Assembly: GCA_910890315.1 (NCBI GenBank)
Contig: CAJVGD010000020.1
Span: forward strand, 186,001 to 250,000
DNA from: Serendipita indica DSM 11827
Taxonomy: Eukaryota > Basidiomycota > Agaricomycetes > Sebacinales > Serendipitaceae
Reading direction: 5' to 3'
DNA length: 64,000 bases
Within the stretch, counting starts at the first letter, position 1; the number at the start of each line of letters is the position of its first letter. Both the position numbers and the translations under genes were made by a program. The notes beneath the pieces are model-generated. The model was not told the DNA's origin. It saw only the letters and a program-made list of their open reading frames with translations, and did no database searches. Below are positions 48,400 through 58,909 of the stretch, piece by piece.

Positions 48400-50531
48400 C
48401 TACTGGAGTTCTTGAGGAAGGGCATTATAGATGGGGCACAAGTTTTGCCAATCACCCGTTGGTTGATAGCTATTGGGACCTGTCCGCACACCCTCTGGGT
48501 CTTCAACGAAAACCTAGCGGAAAATAAGCTATTGATGAACGTGGTAAGTGATGGACTTACGACGGCCAGACCGCCTTCGAGATGCCACTGTGAACAATCC
48601 GTGAGCTTGGAGCACTTGAAAAGAGTAAAAATACCGACCTCGATATGGCAATGGAGGATCCAGGGCGCCGGGTTGTCAGCTTTGAACCGGATCGTCGTCG
48701 TACCAGGTCCAGTCGTGACCACATCTCTCCTTGGGGGGTTGACATAGTTGGTCACACCATTCAAACGAACGACATCAAACGTGTGACCATGCAAATGGAA
48801 CGGATGAGGATGGACAACGCCAGAGATATTAATCTCGACCGTTTCCCCGGCCCGAATCACGAGCGCATTTTCCGTCGGGTCAAAGTCGCCTTCGTTTGTC
48901 GCACCGGAAAGAATCTTGAGCAATGTCGGGACGCTGGGCGTCTTATACTGTTTGCCGTTAATCTTCCACGCCACGCCATTGTTCGCGCCGTCGCCGGCCG
49001 TCAGAGTGAACGCGAGATTGAACACGCGATCGACGCCTCCATCTACTGGTAAACCGGGTGCACCTGGGTTCTCGAGCGGCTGGATCGCGACTTCCTGAAC
49101 CTTGACGCCAGACGCGGATCCCGGTGTTGTCGTCGGGTCTGCGTTTGGTGCCCCGGCGTAGCGAAGGACGGCATAGTTCCTAGTGGAGGCCACTGGAGCC
49201 ACATTAGCGTGGAGTACGGTAGACAATGGAGCACGGCGTACGATTTGGATTTGTGCTACCGCCATTGATCATTGGTGCTCGAATCCAATAGTTTGCAATT
49301 GCTTGATTCGCGTTTACCTTGGGATAAATCAGAATTGGCTGTGACAGAGGCATAGAAAGCGACGTACGACGATGGAGTACCGTTGCCCGGCCGAAATTTC
49401 GAGATAATCCGCAGTGTAAGGAACCGTGTTCACACCGTCCGCTTCGATGACGGTAAATCGGTGACCCTGGAGGGAAAAGCGGAAAAGGCCATAGGCAGAG
49501 GCATTGATGAGCCGGAAGCGGTATCTCTTGCCTTGCTCGACATTGATGACCGACCAGGGAACCAGTGGCCCACCAACGTATCGCCCAATCCCGTTGATCG
49601 TTCCGCCGTCTGGAATCTCGTCGGATGCAGCCGTGTTCTGAGGGGAGAGGTAGTCGGATTGAAGGAGAGGGGCGTAGCGGTGATACCAGTCAGCTAAGAC
49701 GATGATAGTGTTCTCATCGTCAACTACGGGCTGCGTTAGATTCCAATATTCGATGGTGGATTCAAAGTACCATCGTAGAGGCTTGCATGAGGGTCTTGCG
49801 GATCTAGAAGGGTGTGAGCTGAGCGGATGGTGGCTAGCAAGAATTGGCGCACCATCTAACGAAACATAGATTCAAAGACACAAGTCAGACCAGCTCAGGG
49901 CAAGGGTTCACACTTACAAATGACCTAACGGTATGTCAGTAACGAGTCGCATTTCGAGATATCCAGACGTACCAGTGGACCACGAATACCATCTACGTAT
50001 TGCGAAGCAAGATGCGAATGATACCAAAACGTTCCGGCCTGCTGTCCGAGATTCAAATTGTACGTATACGAATGGTCTGGCGCAATAGGACACTGCGTTA
50101 CGAATGCGGGCCCATCGTTGTACGAATTCTTTGTCTGGAATCTATCGGAGACGGAGAGCTAAGTGTCAAGCATCTTGGCGTGGCCGGACAAGAACACGTA
50201 CAAGCCATGCCAATGGATACTCGTCGAACGGCGCATATTAGCATCACAGAGCTGATTATTCACCGTAACCTAGAGTGACATTTATTAGCCTTTACTCGGC
50301 GAAAACAAGAAGAGGACCGACCTGCATCGTATCGCCCTTGTTCGCCTTGAGCAGTGGACCAGGAAACTGTCCATTCGCAACGGCGGTAGAGCGCCATAGA
50401 CCGAGCGGACCGAGATAGGTGTTGCCAATGTTGAGCGTATAGGATTGAACGTCGGCGAAGGCAGATGGGACAAATGGAAGCGTGCTGAGCGTTGTAGCGA
50501 GTGTGGTACTAAGGATTGTAGTGAACCGCAT
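48400..50531 (-). CDS. Laccase (multicopper oxidase)
   Basis: A secreted laccase oxidising phenols with reduction of O2 to water, used in lignin, pigment or defence chemistry. Signal peptide MRFTTILSTTLATTLSTLPF ends VPSAFA. All four copper motifs are present: STSIHWHGLFQTKN, FWYHSHLASQYVDG, HPHPFHLHGHTFDVV, and HCHIEWHLEGGLAVV rebuilt over an intron. The residue ten after the cysteine is Leu, the axial position at the type 1 copper, which in known laccases goes with medium-to-high redox potential. The end is QNLCPIYNALPQELQ. About ten introns are present; one exon, GTCATTT near 49925-49931, is only 7 bases. The gene is convergent with Scc2, 200 bases apart. Confidence 0.92.
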
Positions 50532-51471
50532 CGTCTGCGAATCACAAAAGAGGTCAGCATTCTCGATCCAGCGTTTGCTATCAATACGAAGGCGTCGGAA
50601 ATCTCTGGATAAAAGATCCTCCAGAGGTGCAGATAATTTAACTCCAGAGAGTGTAGATTTCGATGGCGTTGGCCGTCTTTGTCAAGAGACGCAGACGGTC
50701 GAGAGCGACGATACTTACGGAAGCGGAGGCAGTCTAGGTCGCGGTTTCTCGCGCGGTAATTAGATAGAGTTTCCCTCTGTACGTATTCGGAGAGGACCCG
50801 AGGATTATAGTCGGTCGAGGAAGAGTCCAAGAAGGCAAAGAGGGCCCTTCGCCGATAAAAGGTACCCGTTACTTGGCCAGCCTGTCAATAGCGCCCGCCG
50901 AGCGCAGCCATTCAGCGGAGAAACAGATATGCCAGTTTCTCACGGCACAACAAGCGTGTTCAAAATAAAAAAGAAACTGTATTGCATAAGCGCTACGCCT
51001 ACCAACAAAAGGGAGACGAGCTGGTCGTGAGCCGAGAAGAATAAACAAGTCTATCCAAAACTTGTTACCTCTCCACACCTAATGCGAACCGACCGACTTG
51101 GGCGAGACGATCAAGTCGACAGCCAGACGTCGTTGTGGCGAGTCGCACGCTCATGTTACCGACTGTCGAGGTGACCTTTTGGTCGATGGCAGCGATACGG
51201 TAACATGAACGCGCAGCCCGCGAGGTCAACGCCTGGTGCCCGCGCCGCGTCGAGTATCAGCGATTAGTATGTGGTCAGTGCTGTCCGCGTTGGACGAACA
51301 GACAAGTCGAAGATCGTCTTGAATACTCAGGGATTAAGACTGAGATTGAGGCGGAAACCGAGATTGGAGTCGAGAGGAAGAGGCTGAGATTGAAACCGTA
51401 AACCGAGACGGAGATGGGGCCAAGAACCGAGACTGAGGCTTGAAAAACGCAGAAGAGCCGAGTTGATTTGC
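50532..51471. promoter_or_regulatory. Laccase 5' flank and repeat-bearing gap
   Basis: 940 bases with no gene recognised. It should contain the laccase promoter on the minus strand and the 3' flank of the next gene. It includes a 10-base inverted repeat (CATGTTACCG at 51152-51161, its complement at 51198-51207) and a degenerate repeat at 51332-51440. Confidence 0.4.
51332..51440. repeat. Degenerate GAGATTGAG/ACCGAGAC repeat
   Basis: Short purine-rich units such as GAGATTGA, CCGAGAC and CTGAGATTGA recur with changes across about 110 bases, as in a decayed minisatellite. It lies just beyond the stop codon of the unknown gene on the minus strand. Confidence 0.55.
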
Positions 51472-52692
51472 TTAGATGTACGGAACGTACATGGAGGCGC
51501 TGAAGCCAGCAAATTCCTTGAGATAGTGGTCGTGGGGAAGATAGTTGTTCTAGGAGAGCATTAGTATACGGTAACGTGACAGCGCCCAACTCACCTCGTA
51601 AGTGAGTGGAATCACATCCAGGGTATGCTCGCACTGAGCCTCGAAGTTGAGCCCAGGTTCATCGACAAACTGGATGTCGTCGCTGAAACACGGCTTCTTC
51701 GACAATTTTTCGACAATTTGCTCCTCTCGGGACGTCTTAGGAGCCTTGGATTTCTTGCGGTCGTTCTTGTTGGAGCTATAGGGAGACACACGACGATTCT
51801 GAGAGGCAGTCAGCACGACATTGTTTACCAGGTGAAAGGATACTACGTACGCGGTTCTCCTTGACAAAACGCCGAGATGGGCGATGAATTGGCGGCAAGG
51901 TCATAGAGCCCACCGAGTCGTCGCTGTAGGACGAGGACTGAGAGGAAAAGGGTGATGGACCTCGGAGAACCTCCTCGAGAGATGGAAGAGACACATTGGA
52001 AGGCGCTGGCGAGGGCTCCTTGGCGACGTCCTCGTGCGGCCCCGCCACGCTCGCCATTTCGAGGCGGTCTGTCTGAGGCGTAAAGACTGGCGAGGAGCAA
52101 GTGATGATGACAGATGGGTCGTTGAGAACCCGCATGGTAGCGATGAACTGGATGTCATGAATGGTGTCGAGCTTCGTCTTCAACATTACCGCCAACTCGT
52201 CAACGGCCGTTGGTGGGAGCTCTTCGACGGGCGGCAGCGGTTGCGCGTGCAGAACCTAGACGGGATCAGCAATGGGCCTCACAAAAGAGAGTTGCATCTT
52301 TAATTTACCTTTGAATTTTTAATGCGCTCGTCGAGGGCCTTGGAGGCCTTGGTCGTGCGCTTTGCGCCGTATGGGACATTCGTCGCCTTGGGACGATTTT
52401 GACGAATTTTATTGCGAGTGCGATGCGCGTTAAAGTCAGCTTCTGTGTCCGCGAATCCAGCCGTATCGCTGGTGTAGCCAGCGTCGTCCGCCTTCATGTA
52501 CGGGCTGGTTGTGCTCAGGTGAGCAGCGACGCTTGTAGGGAGCTTGGGGGCAGAATAATCGTCCTTGCCGGTTATCTCGATGTTACTGAGCCTGTCGATG
52601 AGCTTTGCCATGCTGTGATTGTGTGCTTTTACGGCGCGTTGGTCGGTGTGGCGGCGAGCATCCTTGGAGGACTTGGAGCGTTCCTTGGACAT
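51472..52692 (-). CDS. Disordered basic protein, unknown
   Basis: Exons join in phase from MSKERSKSSKDARRHTDQRA to MYVPYI. The N-terminal exon is basic and low-complexity, with MAKLIDRLSNIEITGKD and RTRNKIRQNRPKATNVPYG. The second exon starts VLHAQPLPPVEELPPTAVDE and has SSPVFTPQTDRLEM and a serine-rich stretch before MTLPPIHRPSRRFVKENR. A last part reads EEQIVEKLSKKPCFSDDIQF, FEAQCEHTLDVIPLTYE and NNYLPHDHYLKEFAGFSASM. It has no signal or membrane segment and no recognised domain. The short conserved-looking C-terminal motif with paired Tyr and His is the likeliest functional part. The frame needs no repair. Confidence 0.6.
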
Positions 52693-53320
52693 GTTCAGGG
52701 TAATTCTGGGGCTGGAAAAGAGCAAGATGTAAGCACAAATCTGCCCAGGAGGACCAAAACACAAAGGGGAGGTGGTTGTGGCGGGCTTCCACACGAGCGG
52801 CGGGAAAACAGGGGCCTCTACCTGTCCATAAAAACAGTAAATATACGTACAGAGCTGTTGAAGATGCTAGAGCGATGATCAGCGGCGGGCGCAAAGATGT
52901 GGGTGGGACGAGGAGCAGACTGTATTTGTCCCTGTTTGGACTGGCGCGTTTTAGTAGGAGGGGCTGGCTTTGACGCCAGACAATGGTCGCTAAAAAAAGC
53001 GGTGAATAATGCAAACAAAAACCAATTGTTATATATGCCATATTCAACGTCTGTTCTCAATAGGTATCGCAGCCAAATGTTGGATTGTGGAGAAGGACAG
53101 CAATACACAACGGTACTCACCGACATGGATCAGTCCACATGCTACATCATTCGGCTATTGAGACATCAAGAAGGACCGCCATGAGGGAAAATCAACGATG
53201 ATATTGAAGTTATGTCTCTCCTCGAAAAAGGGTAATAGATATAAAGTAGATTTTTTGACGGGAGCAAGAAACCAGAGAAATCGCGACCGATCATCAACCC
53301 AGGTATTCATGGATGCGCTC
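52693..53320. other. Intergenic gap
   Basis: About 630 bases with no recognised gene. It lies upstream of the disordered-protein gene and beyond the end of the next minus-strand gene. Confidence 0.35.
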
Positions 53321-54222
53321 CTAGCTTGCTACGATCCACCATACGCGTAACACGAGGATCACATGATCGATCATGGCCATCAAACATGTTGCTGCACGCT
53401 TTCTAGAGACAACAAGGTGGTGGGCAAGCTGCGAATCGAAAGTGAACCCGGAGAGTAGTAACTGCGCAACCCGCGTGAAATGAGCTTCGAGTTGATCGAG
53501 CGACGTCAGGTAAAGGTCAAACTGATCCCATACGCGTTCATTCCACTTGAACAGTCGACTGGTCATCTCGTGGTTCGAAGAAGCGGAGAGGTCGATGGAT
53601 CCAATGAAGAATAAGTCGCCCGTCCACCCAAGGCATGCGTGATTGTCATCGAGCTCGGGGTATACAACGAGGTGTTGAAGTGCGGCACGAATCTTTTTAC
53701 GATATGGTGTGGCGTCTTGGCGAAGAGTCTTTGCAAGTCTAGCGAATCCCCTGGCTGCACGCTGGGCAGAGACCAAGATTGTTTGCTGACACTCTTGAGC
53801 TCAAGGTTCTCACCATCGTGGGTATATCGTGAGGCGTACAGGTTCTATCGAGATCTTCAGCCGAATACGCTTTGAGTGCGTGTCCGATGTCGCTCATATA
53901 GGTTTGAACGGCAGACTTTGTAATATCTGTGAGGAGATATGGTGCATGGCGCAGTGGGAGATCATTGTAGTACTCGTCGTATTTGTATTGGAACAACGTA
54001 AGCTCGATTTCGCGACCGCAAAGTCTGAGCTCGTCGATGATGGGTTGCTGATATAGAAGACATGCGATTAGGGAGGAGGCACTGAGTAGATCGAGAGCCT
54101 CTGCGCTTGCGGTCTACCGTGGAACGGTCAGTCTGTCCTTTCGGAGTTTTGTAAGCACTCACAGATTGTAGTTTCATGGCTTGAACGATTGGATAGTGCT
54201 GGATAGCAATGGAATGGTTCAT
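53321..54222 (-). CDS. Helical protein, unknown
   Basis: Start MNHSIAIQHYPIVQAMKLQS, then an intron and TASAEALDLLSASSLIACLL, QPIIDELRLCGREIELTLFQ, YKYDEYYNDLPLRHAPYLLT and MSDIGHALKAYSAEDLDRTC. The second part reads AARGFARLAKTLRQDATPYR, then LGWTGDLFFIGSIDLSASSN and FARVAQLLLSGF-like helices up to VWWIVAS. The two parts join only if 28 bases (GTGAGA...TCAG, near 53785-53812) are removed, which would be unusually short for an intron here; a one-base error is the alternative. No known domain is seen. The protein looks all-helical, possibly peripheral to a membrane. Confidence 0.5.
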
Positions 54223-54975
54223 TTTGGTATAGATAAAGGTCAATCCTCGGGGCTATAAGTGTAGGCCGGTGATGGCAACGTTCAACTCTGTTGCCTTTGT
54301 TTCGCTACTGGCACAAAGACCCGGCTCGGTGCAAATGCCAATTAGTAATCGTTCCAAGTTCACTCACGTGCATTGGTGGGGTAAAGCGAAAAGCCTTTAG
54401 CACCACGCAAGAGAACGTCGACGGCCAAGGGGCCCGTCCACACAGAGAGCCTGACATACGGAGCGCCTTTTGAGTACAATTGGATGTTCATAGATTGTGA
54501 GTGCAAGACGGGAGTGCCGCTGCCGACGACTGGTCAGATTTCTCTGTTCCTTGGTCGATGGTAATGGCCGTATAAAACCAGAACAAGAGGTTCAGGAATG
54601 CGAAAGAGGAGAATGGTGACAAAACGGGACTCCACTGGTTGACCCCTCACTTCGAGATCTAGACCGCCCCTCGTCTATTTATCGGGTGATTATATTCCGC
54701 TTGTCGCCACTACGCGAGCCCAAAGTGCTAAAGGCCTCGTAAGATGTAGCAAGCATGAAAGCGACGAGGATCATGATTCATAAAGTCAAATGCGCTACAT
54801 TGCCCATTGCGCGGCTAACGTATACATCTACGAAGCGCATCACAAGGCAGGAAAAAGTCCAAAAGGAAAGCTGCGAGAGGATTTCCCATCGTCAACAGTC
54901 ACCTCTTCGTAGAGTGTTACACCCATCATCACGAAATTCGTCCAAGAGTCGTTTAGTGGCCATGGCCAGTCTTGC
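54223..54975. other. Intergenic gap
   Basis: About 750 bases, no recognised gene. It holds the promoter of the helical-protein gene and the 3' flank of the first M35 peptidase. Confidence 0.35.
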
Positions 54976-56243
54976 TCATGGGAGAGCGGGTGTGTTCTCT
55001 GCAAAGTACTCATGCGAGTCGGCGTTCATAATTGCCTGTTTGGGATTGCTGACAGCGAGCGCAGCAGCAGCCACTTGACCATACGCATAATCGTCCGTGC
55101 CACCGTTGCGATTAAAGTGGCTAGACTCGTGGACAATAGTCCCTGCTTTAGAATCTGTTCCAAGTGCTGGTGCAGCCCAGAATGCCGGGCAGAGATAGAC
55201 GGTACCGAATGTTGCTGAGTAGACGTAGGCTAGCCGCGATTTGAGAGACATGATCATAACGTGGAACATGACGTACCGAAAACACCATCACGGACGCAAG
55301 CACAGTCGTATTTGTACGACTTTGGATTACCAGACTGGATCTTCTTAAAATGGTCCAAGACTTTGTTCTTGTTCGAAATGGTGTAAGCGCCAAACCATGT
55401 ACGGTATCTCTTCGTCCTGGCAAAGCCTGAAAGATAGGAGACGGCGCCTGTGGTGTACTTGAGTGCATTGGTAGCTGCAGTATTGATCGTGGTCCTTTGG
55501 GAGGCCGTACATCCACCACTGAACGAGATTCGCTTCTCCAGTGAACGCGCTTGGAGAAACTCTGCGTGCTCGAGATTGCGTTTGGCGACGACAGTCGAGA
55601 TGAGGCTCCCGCTGAGCTTGGCGGTATGCTTTGCCTCGGGCATGCTGGCGACGATAGGAACTGGATATGGATTCTTGCCAGAGGGTAGAGCATACAAGGT
55701 GGCCTGTGGCGTAATGGCATAAGTGGTTCGTTTAGAAAAGTTGTAGGCGTCGCCGACTAATGTCCAGAAAGGGTGATGAGCACAAGTTCTAGCACTGAAT
55801 ACCAACGCACGCTGATGGGTGACCTCGTGACTCTCGCCTGGAGCAAGTGTGATAAACTCGGTCGCAGCCTTGTAGCTCCATTTGACCTTTGCGCCAATAA
55901 ATTCGGGTGTGTCGCCCTCCTCACTTGTTACTGTGAATGTATTCTCCTGTATCTAGAGTCAGAAAGGCGCGAAGAGGTGGTTCAATGAACGTACAGGAAA
56001 GTCATCAATTGCTGAATGGGGGTCCTTGTAAAGCCTGATAGTCTCAGATCCGGTATTGGTAACCTTCGCGACGACAGCAAAGTTGTCAACATTGTGGACC
56101 TCTTCTGGACCTATGGCAGGTCAGAAACACGCATTCACCGCGACTTTTGACGTACCGGAGAGCGCTAAACGGAGGGTCTTATCTGCTTGAACACCAGAGA
56201 GGAGACTGAGCATGAAGAGGGACAGAAACATTGCAGAGAACAT
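54976..56243 (-). CDS. Peptidyl-Lys metalloendopeptidase (M35), copy A
   Basis: A secreted aspzincin cutting on the N-side of lysine, as in Grifola and Armillaria enzymes. Signal peptide MFSAMFLSLFMLSLLSGVQA. The propeptide has NVDNFAVVAKVTNTGSETI and FITLAPGESHEVTHQ, and ends at a Kex2 site LEKR before ISFSGGCTASQ, the usual mature start. The peptidase domain has RYRTWFGAYT, YDCAC, YLCPAFW, the zinc motif TIVHESSHFNRNGGTDDYAYG (HExxH plus GTxDxxYG) and NADSHEYFAENTPALP. Six exons with 45-50 base introns join cleanly. Copy B lies 520 bases upstream in the same direction. Confidence 0.93.
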
Positions 56244-56763
56244 GGTGAGTGGCGAAGAGGGAATAAGAAGGAAGGAGGGGAGGGCAAGGTTCCAAATGGT
56301 CACGGCCAGTTCTAGGGCCACCTTTTGACAGAATCCTCAAGACCTCAGGGTAGAAAATCCGATTTTTGCCAAGCCCGCGCGATCAAACGCCCAAAACACG
56401 AAGAGTCGCGACCTTTGATCGCACATTCAACGCGCTCGCATACAGCTCTTTCAGGAACGTTGTCAGTCTTTTTGATATTCCAGGGACATTGGCGAAGATC
56501 CTGTGTTCAGTCCCTTTGGCACCTGACATGCGTGATAGGATTCCGTAATTCCCAAACGAGGACGGGCACTGTCGGAATTGCCAGTGAACAGGTTTCCCGG
56601 ATAACTCTAAAGAGTGCCTTTTGGAACGTGATGCGTCTTCACGTCACTAGTCTACATTTCTACGAGGTTGATAGGCTCTAGAATAAATAGCGAGAGGGCT
56701 CCTCTTCGCATAGGCTATATGGCCATAAAGATAGTCGGGTCATTGGGTGCGTGCTGGCGTTGT
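56244..56763. other. Gap between the two peptidase genes
   Basis: 520 bases with no gene; contains the promoter of copy A. Nothing like a third copy is seen. Confidence 0.4.
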
Positions 56764-58030
56764 TCATGTGAGACTAGGTGTGTTCTCCGCATAGTATTCG
56801 TGCGAGTCTGCGTTCATAATGGCCAGGCCTGGGTTGTCGATGGCGAGCTGGGCACACTTCTCATGACCGTATGTGCCGTCTGTATCGGTTGTCCCACCGT
56901 TGGCGTTAAAGTGGCTGGCCTCGTGAATGAGTGTACCCGCCTTGGAGTTTGTTCCAAGTGCTGGCGCGGGCCAAAAAGCCTGGCAGAGATAGACGACTCC
57001 AAAATTATCTCTGTAGACCTCGGCTGGAAAACGACAATGAGAGAAGTATATAAAATCTAGAATAGGACGTACCGTAGATACTTTTGTCGCAGGTGCAGTC
57101 GTATTGGTATGACGTTACGTCACTCGATAGGATCTTCTTAAAATGATCAAAGACTATGTTTCTATTGGCACTTGAATAGGTGCCGAACCACATGCGGTAT
57201 CGCTGCGTGTTGGGGAAGCGGGAGAGATATGCAACGGTGTTTTTAGTGATTTCAGCCGCGTTGGAAGCCGCTTTATTGATAGCAGCTTGTTGGTCCGGCG
57301 TGCACCCGTTGAACGAGATTCGCTTCCCCAGTAAGCGCTTTTGGAGAAACTGTGCGTGCTCGAGACTGCGTTTGGTCACGACAGACGAGACGAGGCTTCC
57401 GCTGAGGTTGGTGGTGTGATTCGTCTCGGGCATGCTGGCGACGATGGTGACTGGTGAGGAATCCCTGTCAGAGGGTACAGCATAAAAGGTAGATCTGGGT
57501 GTGATGGTGTAGTTTGCTTGCATGGTAAAGTTGTAGGCATCACCAACTAGTGTTCAAAGGTCAGTAAGCACGACAAACCGGATGGAGTGCAAACATACGC
57601 TGATGGGTAACCTCGTGACTCTCGCCTGGAGCGAGTGTGATAAAGTCCTTTGCAATCTCAAAGCCCCATTTGACATATGCGCCAATAAACGGGACCTCGT
57701 CGCCGTCTTCGTTGGTCACTGTGAATGTATCCGTCTGTGGCCAGGTCAGGGCGCGAAGAGATGTGCTGCTCGTAGACGTACAGGAAAGTTGTTGAGGACA
57801 GATGCAGGGGTATTGTAGAGTTCGACTGTCTCAGATCCCGTGTTGGTGACTGTTGTGACCACGGCAAAGTTGTCGACGTCGCGGACCTCTGTTGAACCTA
57901 TGTCGCGTCAGAAAGTGCCTTAGTAAGACTAATTTGTCGTACCGGAGAGTGTAATGCTCAAAGCCCGGTCAGCATACACGCTAGAGAGGAAACTGAGGGT
58001 GAGGAGGGGTAAGATGGTTGCGGAGAGCAT
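56764..58030 (-). CDS. Peptidyl-Lys metalloendopeptidase (M35), copy B
   Basis: Tandem paralogue of copy A with the same layout and intron positions. The start MLSATILPLLTLSFLSSVYA is a signal peptide, followed by DRALSITLSG and, across the intron, VRDVDNFAVVTTVTNTGSET. The propeptide ends LGKR before ISFNGCTPDQQAAINKAA. The active site is TLIHEASHFNANGG followed by TTDTDGTYG: the HExxH is intact and the third ligand loop is two residues longer than in copy A, but still ends DxxYG. The end is NADSHEYYAENTPSLT. All exons join in frame. The two copies are clearly related but well diverged, so the duplication is not recent. Confidence 0.92.
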
Positions 58031-58909
58031 TGAAAGTAGCGAAGATGAAGGGAAAGGAATGATGAACAGGAGAGTAAGAGGACAGACTGCCTTTTAAGCA
58101 GAACTTGAAGAGATCCGGGAGAGACAGCTCCGATTTCTTACCAAGTCAGTGCGCTCGAAGATGTATGCCACAAAGAAACTCGACCCTAGGAGCGATGATA
58201 CGGCGCGTATGCAGTGCATGTATCCGAATACAGTTTCCCCTGAACTCGAGGGATTTGATTGGAGACGGTGTGGTGAGCCCTTCGGCACTTGTTATTCAGC
58301 GGTGATGGCTGGTCAGATAAATTTAGAAATCAATGCAAGCAGGAATGGCCGACGAGTAGGTGGGTGGCCAAGCGGTGAACGGGAATTGTCGTATGGGCCG
58401 CTATCAAAAGTCGCTCGTCCGACGGAGTTCAGCCTGTATTTTGTCCATTTTCTTGGCACTTTTTAGCGCTCAGTTTCGGTACAACTACACTCTATGAAAA
58501 TGGAGGGCGAGGGCAAGGTTTGGAGTGAGGTTGCTAGGAGTACCAATATGCTAGTAAATAGCTGATTGGATAATGAGAACAATATGCTTCTAGACGCTTT
58601 TCAATCCTCGCCAACGGCTTTCGACATCATGGCCTGGCCCATTCCTCGACCTCGAGCTGGGCCACGACCGCCGCGAGCGTGAAAACCATCTAATAAACAC
58701 TAGAATAATCTCTTGGAAAGCTCCTCGACAGCCCATCGACGACATTGGCAATCCCCCGAGTTGGACCGCGTGCTTGGACCTGACCATATCGACCGCAGAG
58801 ATTACGGGCCACTGCCCACGCACGATTTTATTCATCTAAATCATCCAAGCCGCAGGAATCGTCTTTTTTATACCATCCACGACCCCATTAATCACCCCTA
58901 ACACCCGCT
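58031..58909. promoter_or_regulatory. Divergent promoter gap
   Basis: 880 bases between the starts of M35 copy B and the mitofusin gene, which point away from each other. No coding frame is convincing. Pyrimidine-rich leader sequence precedes the Fzo1 ATG. Confidence 0.4.

Noticed and set aside
49170-49270. Apparent frameshift in laccase between WIRAPMING and NYAVLRYAG
   Set aside because: A 67-base GTAGCA...CTCCAG intron joins both frames in phase as RAPMINGVASTRNYAV, so no break is needed.
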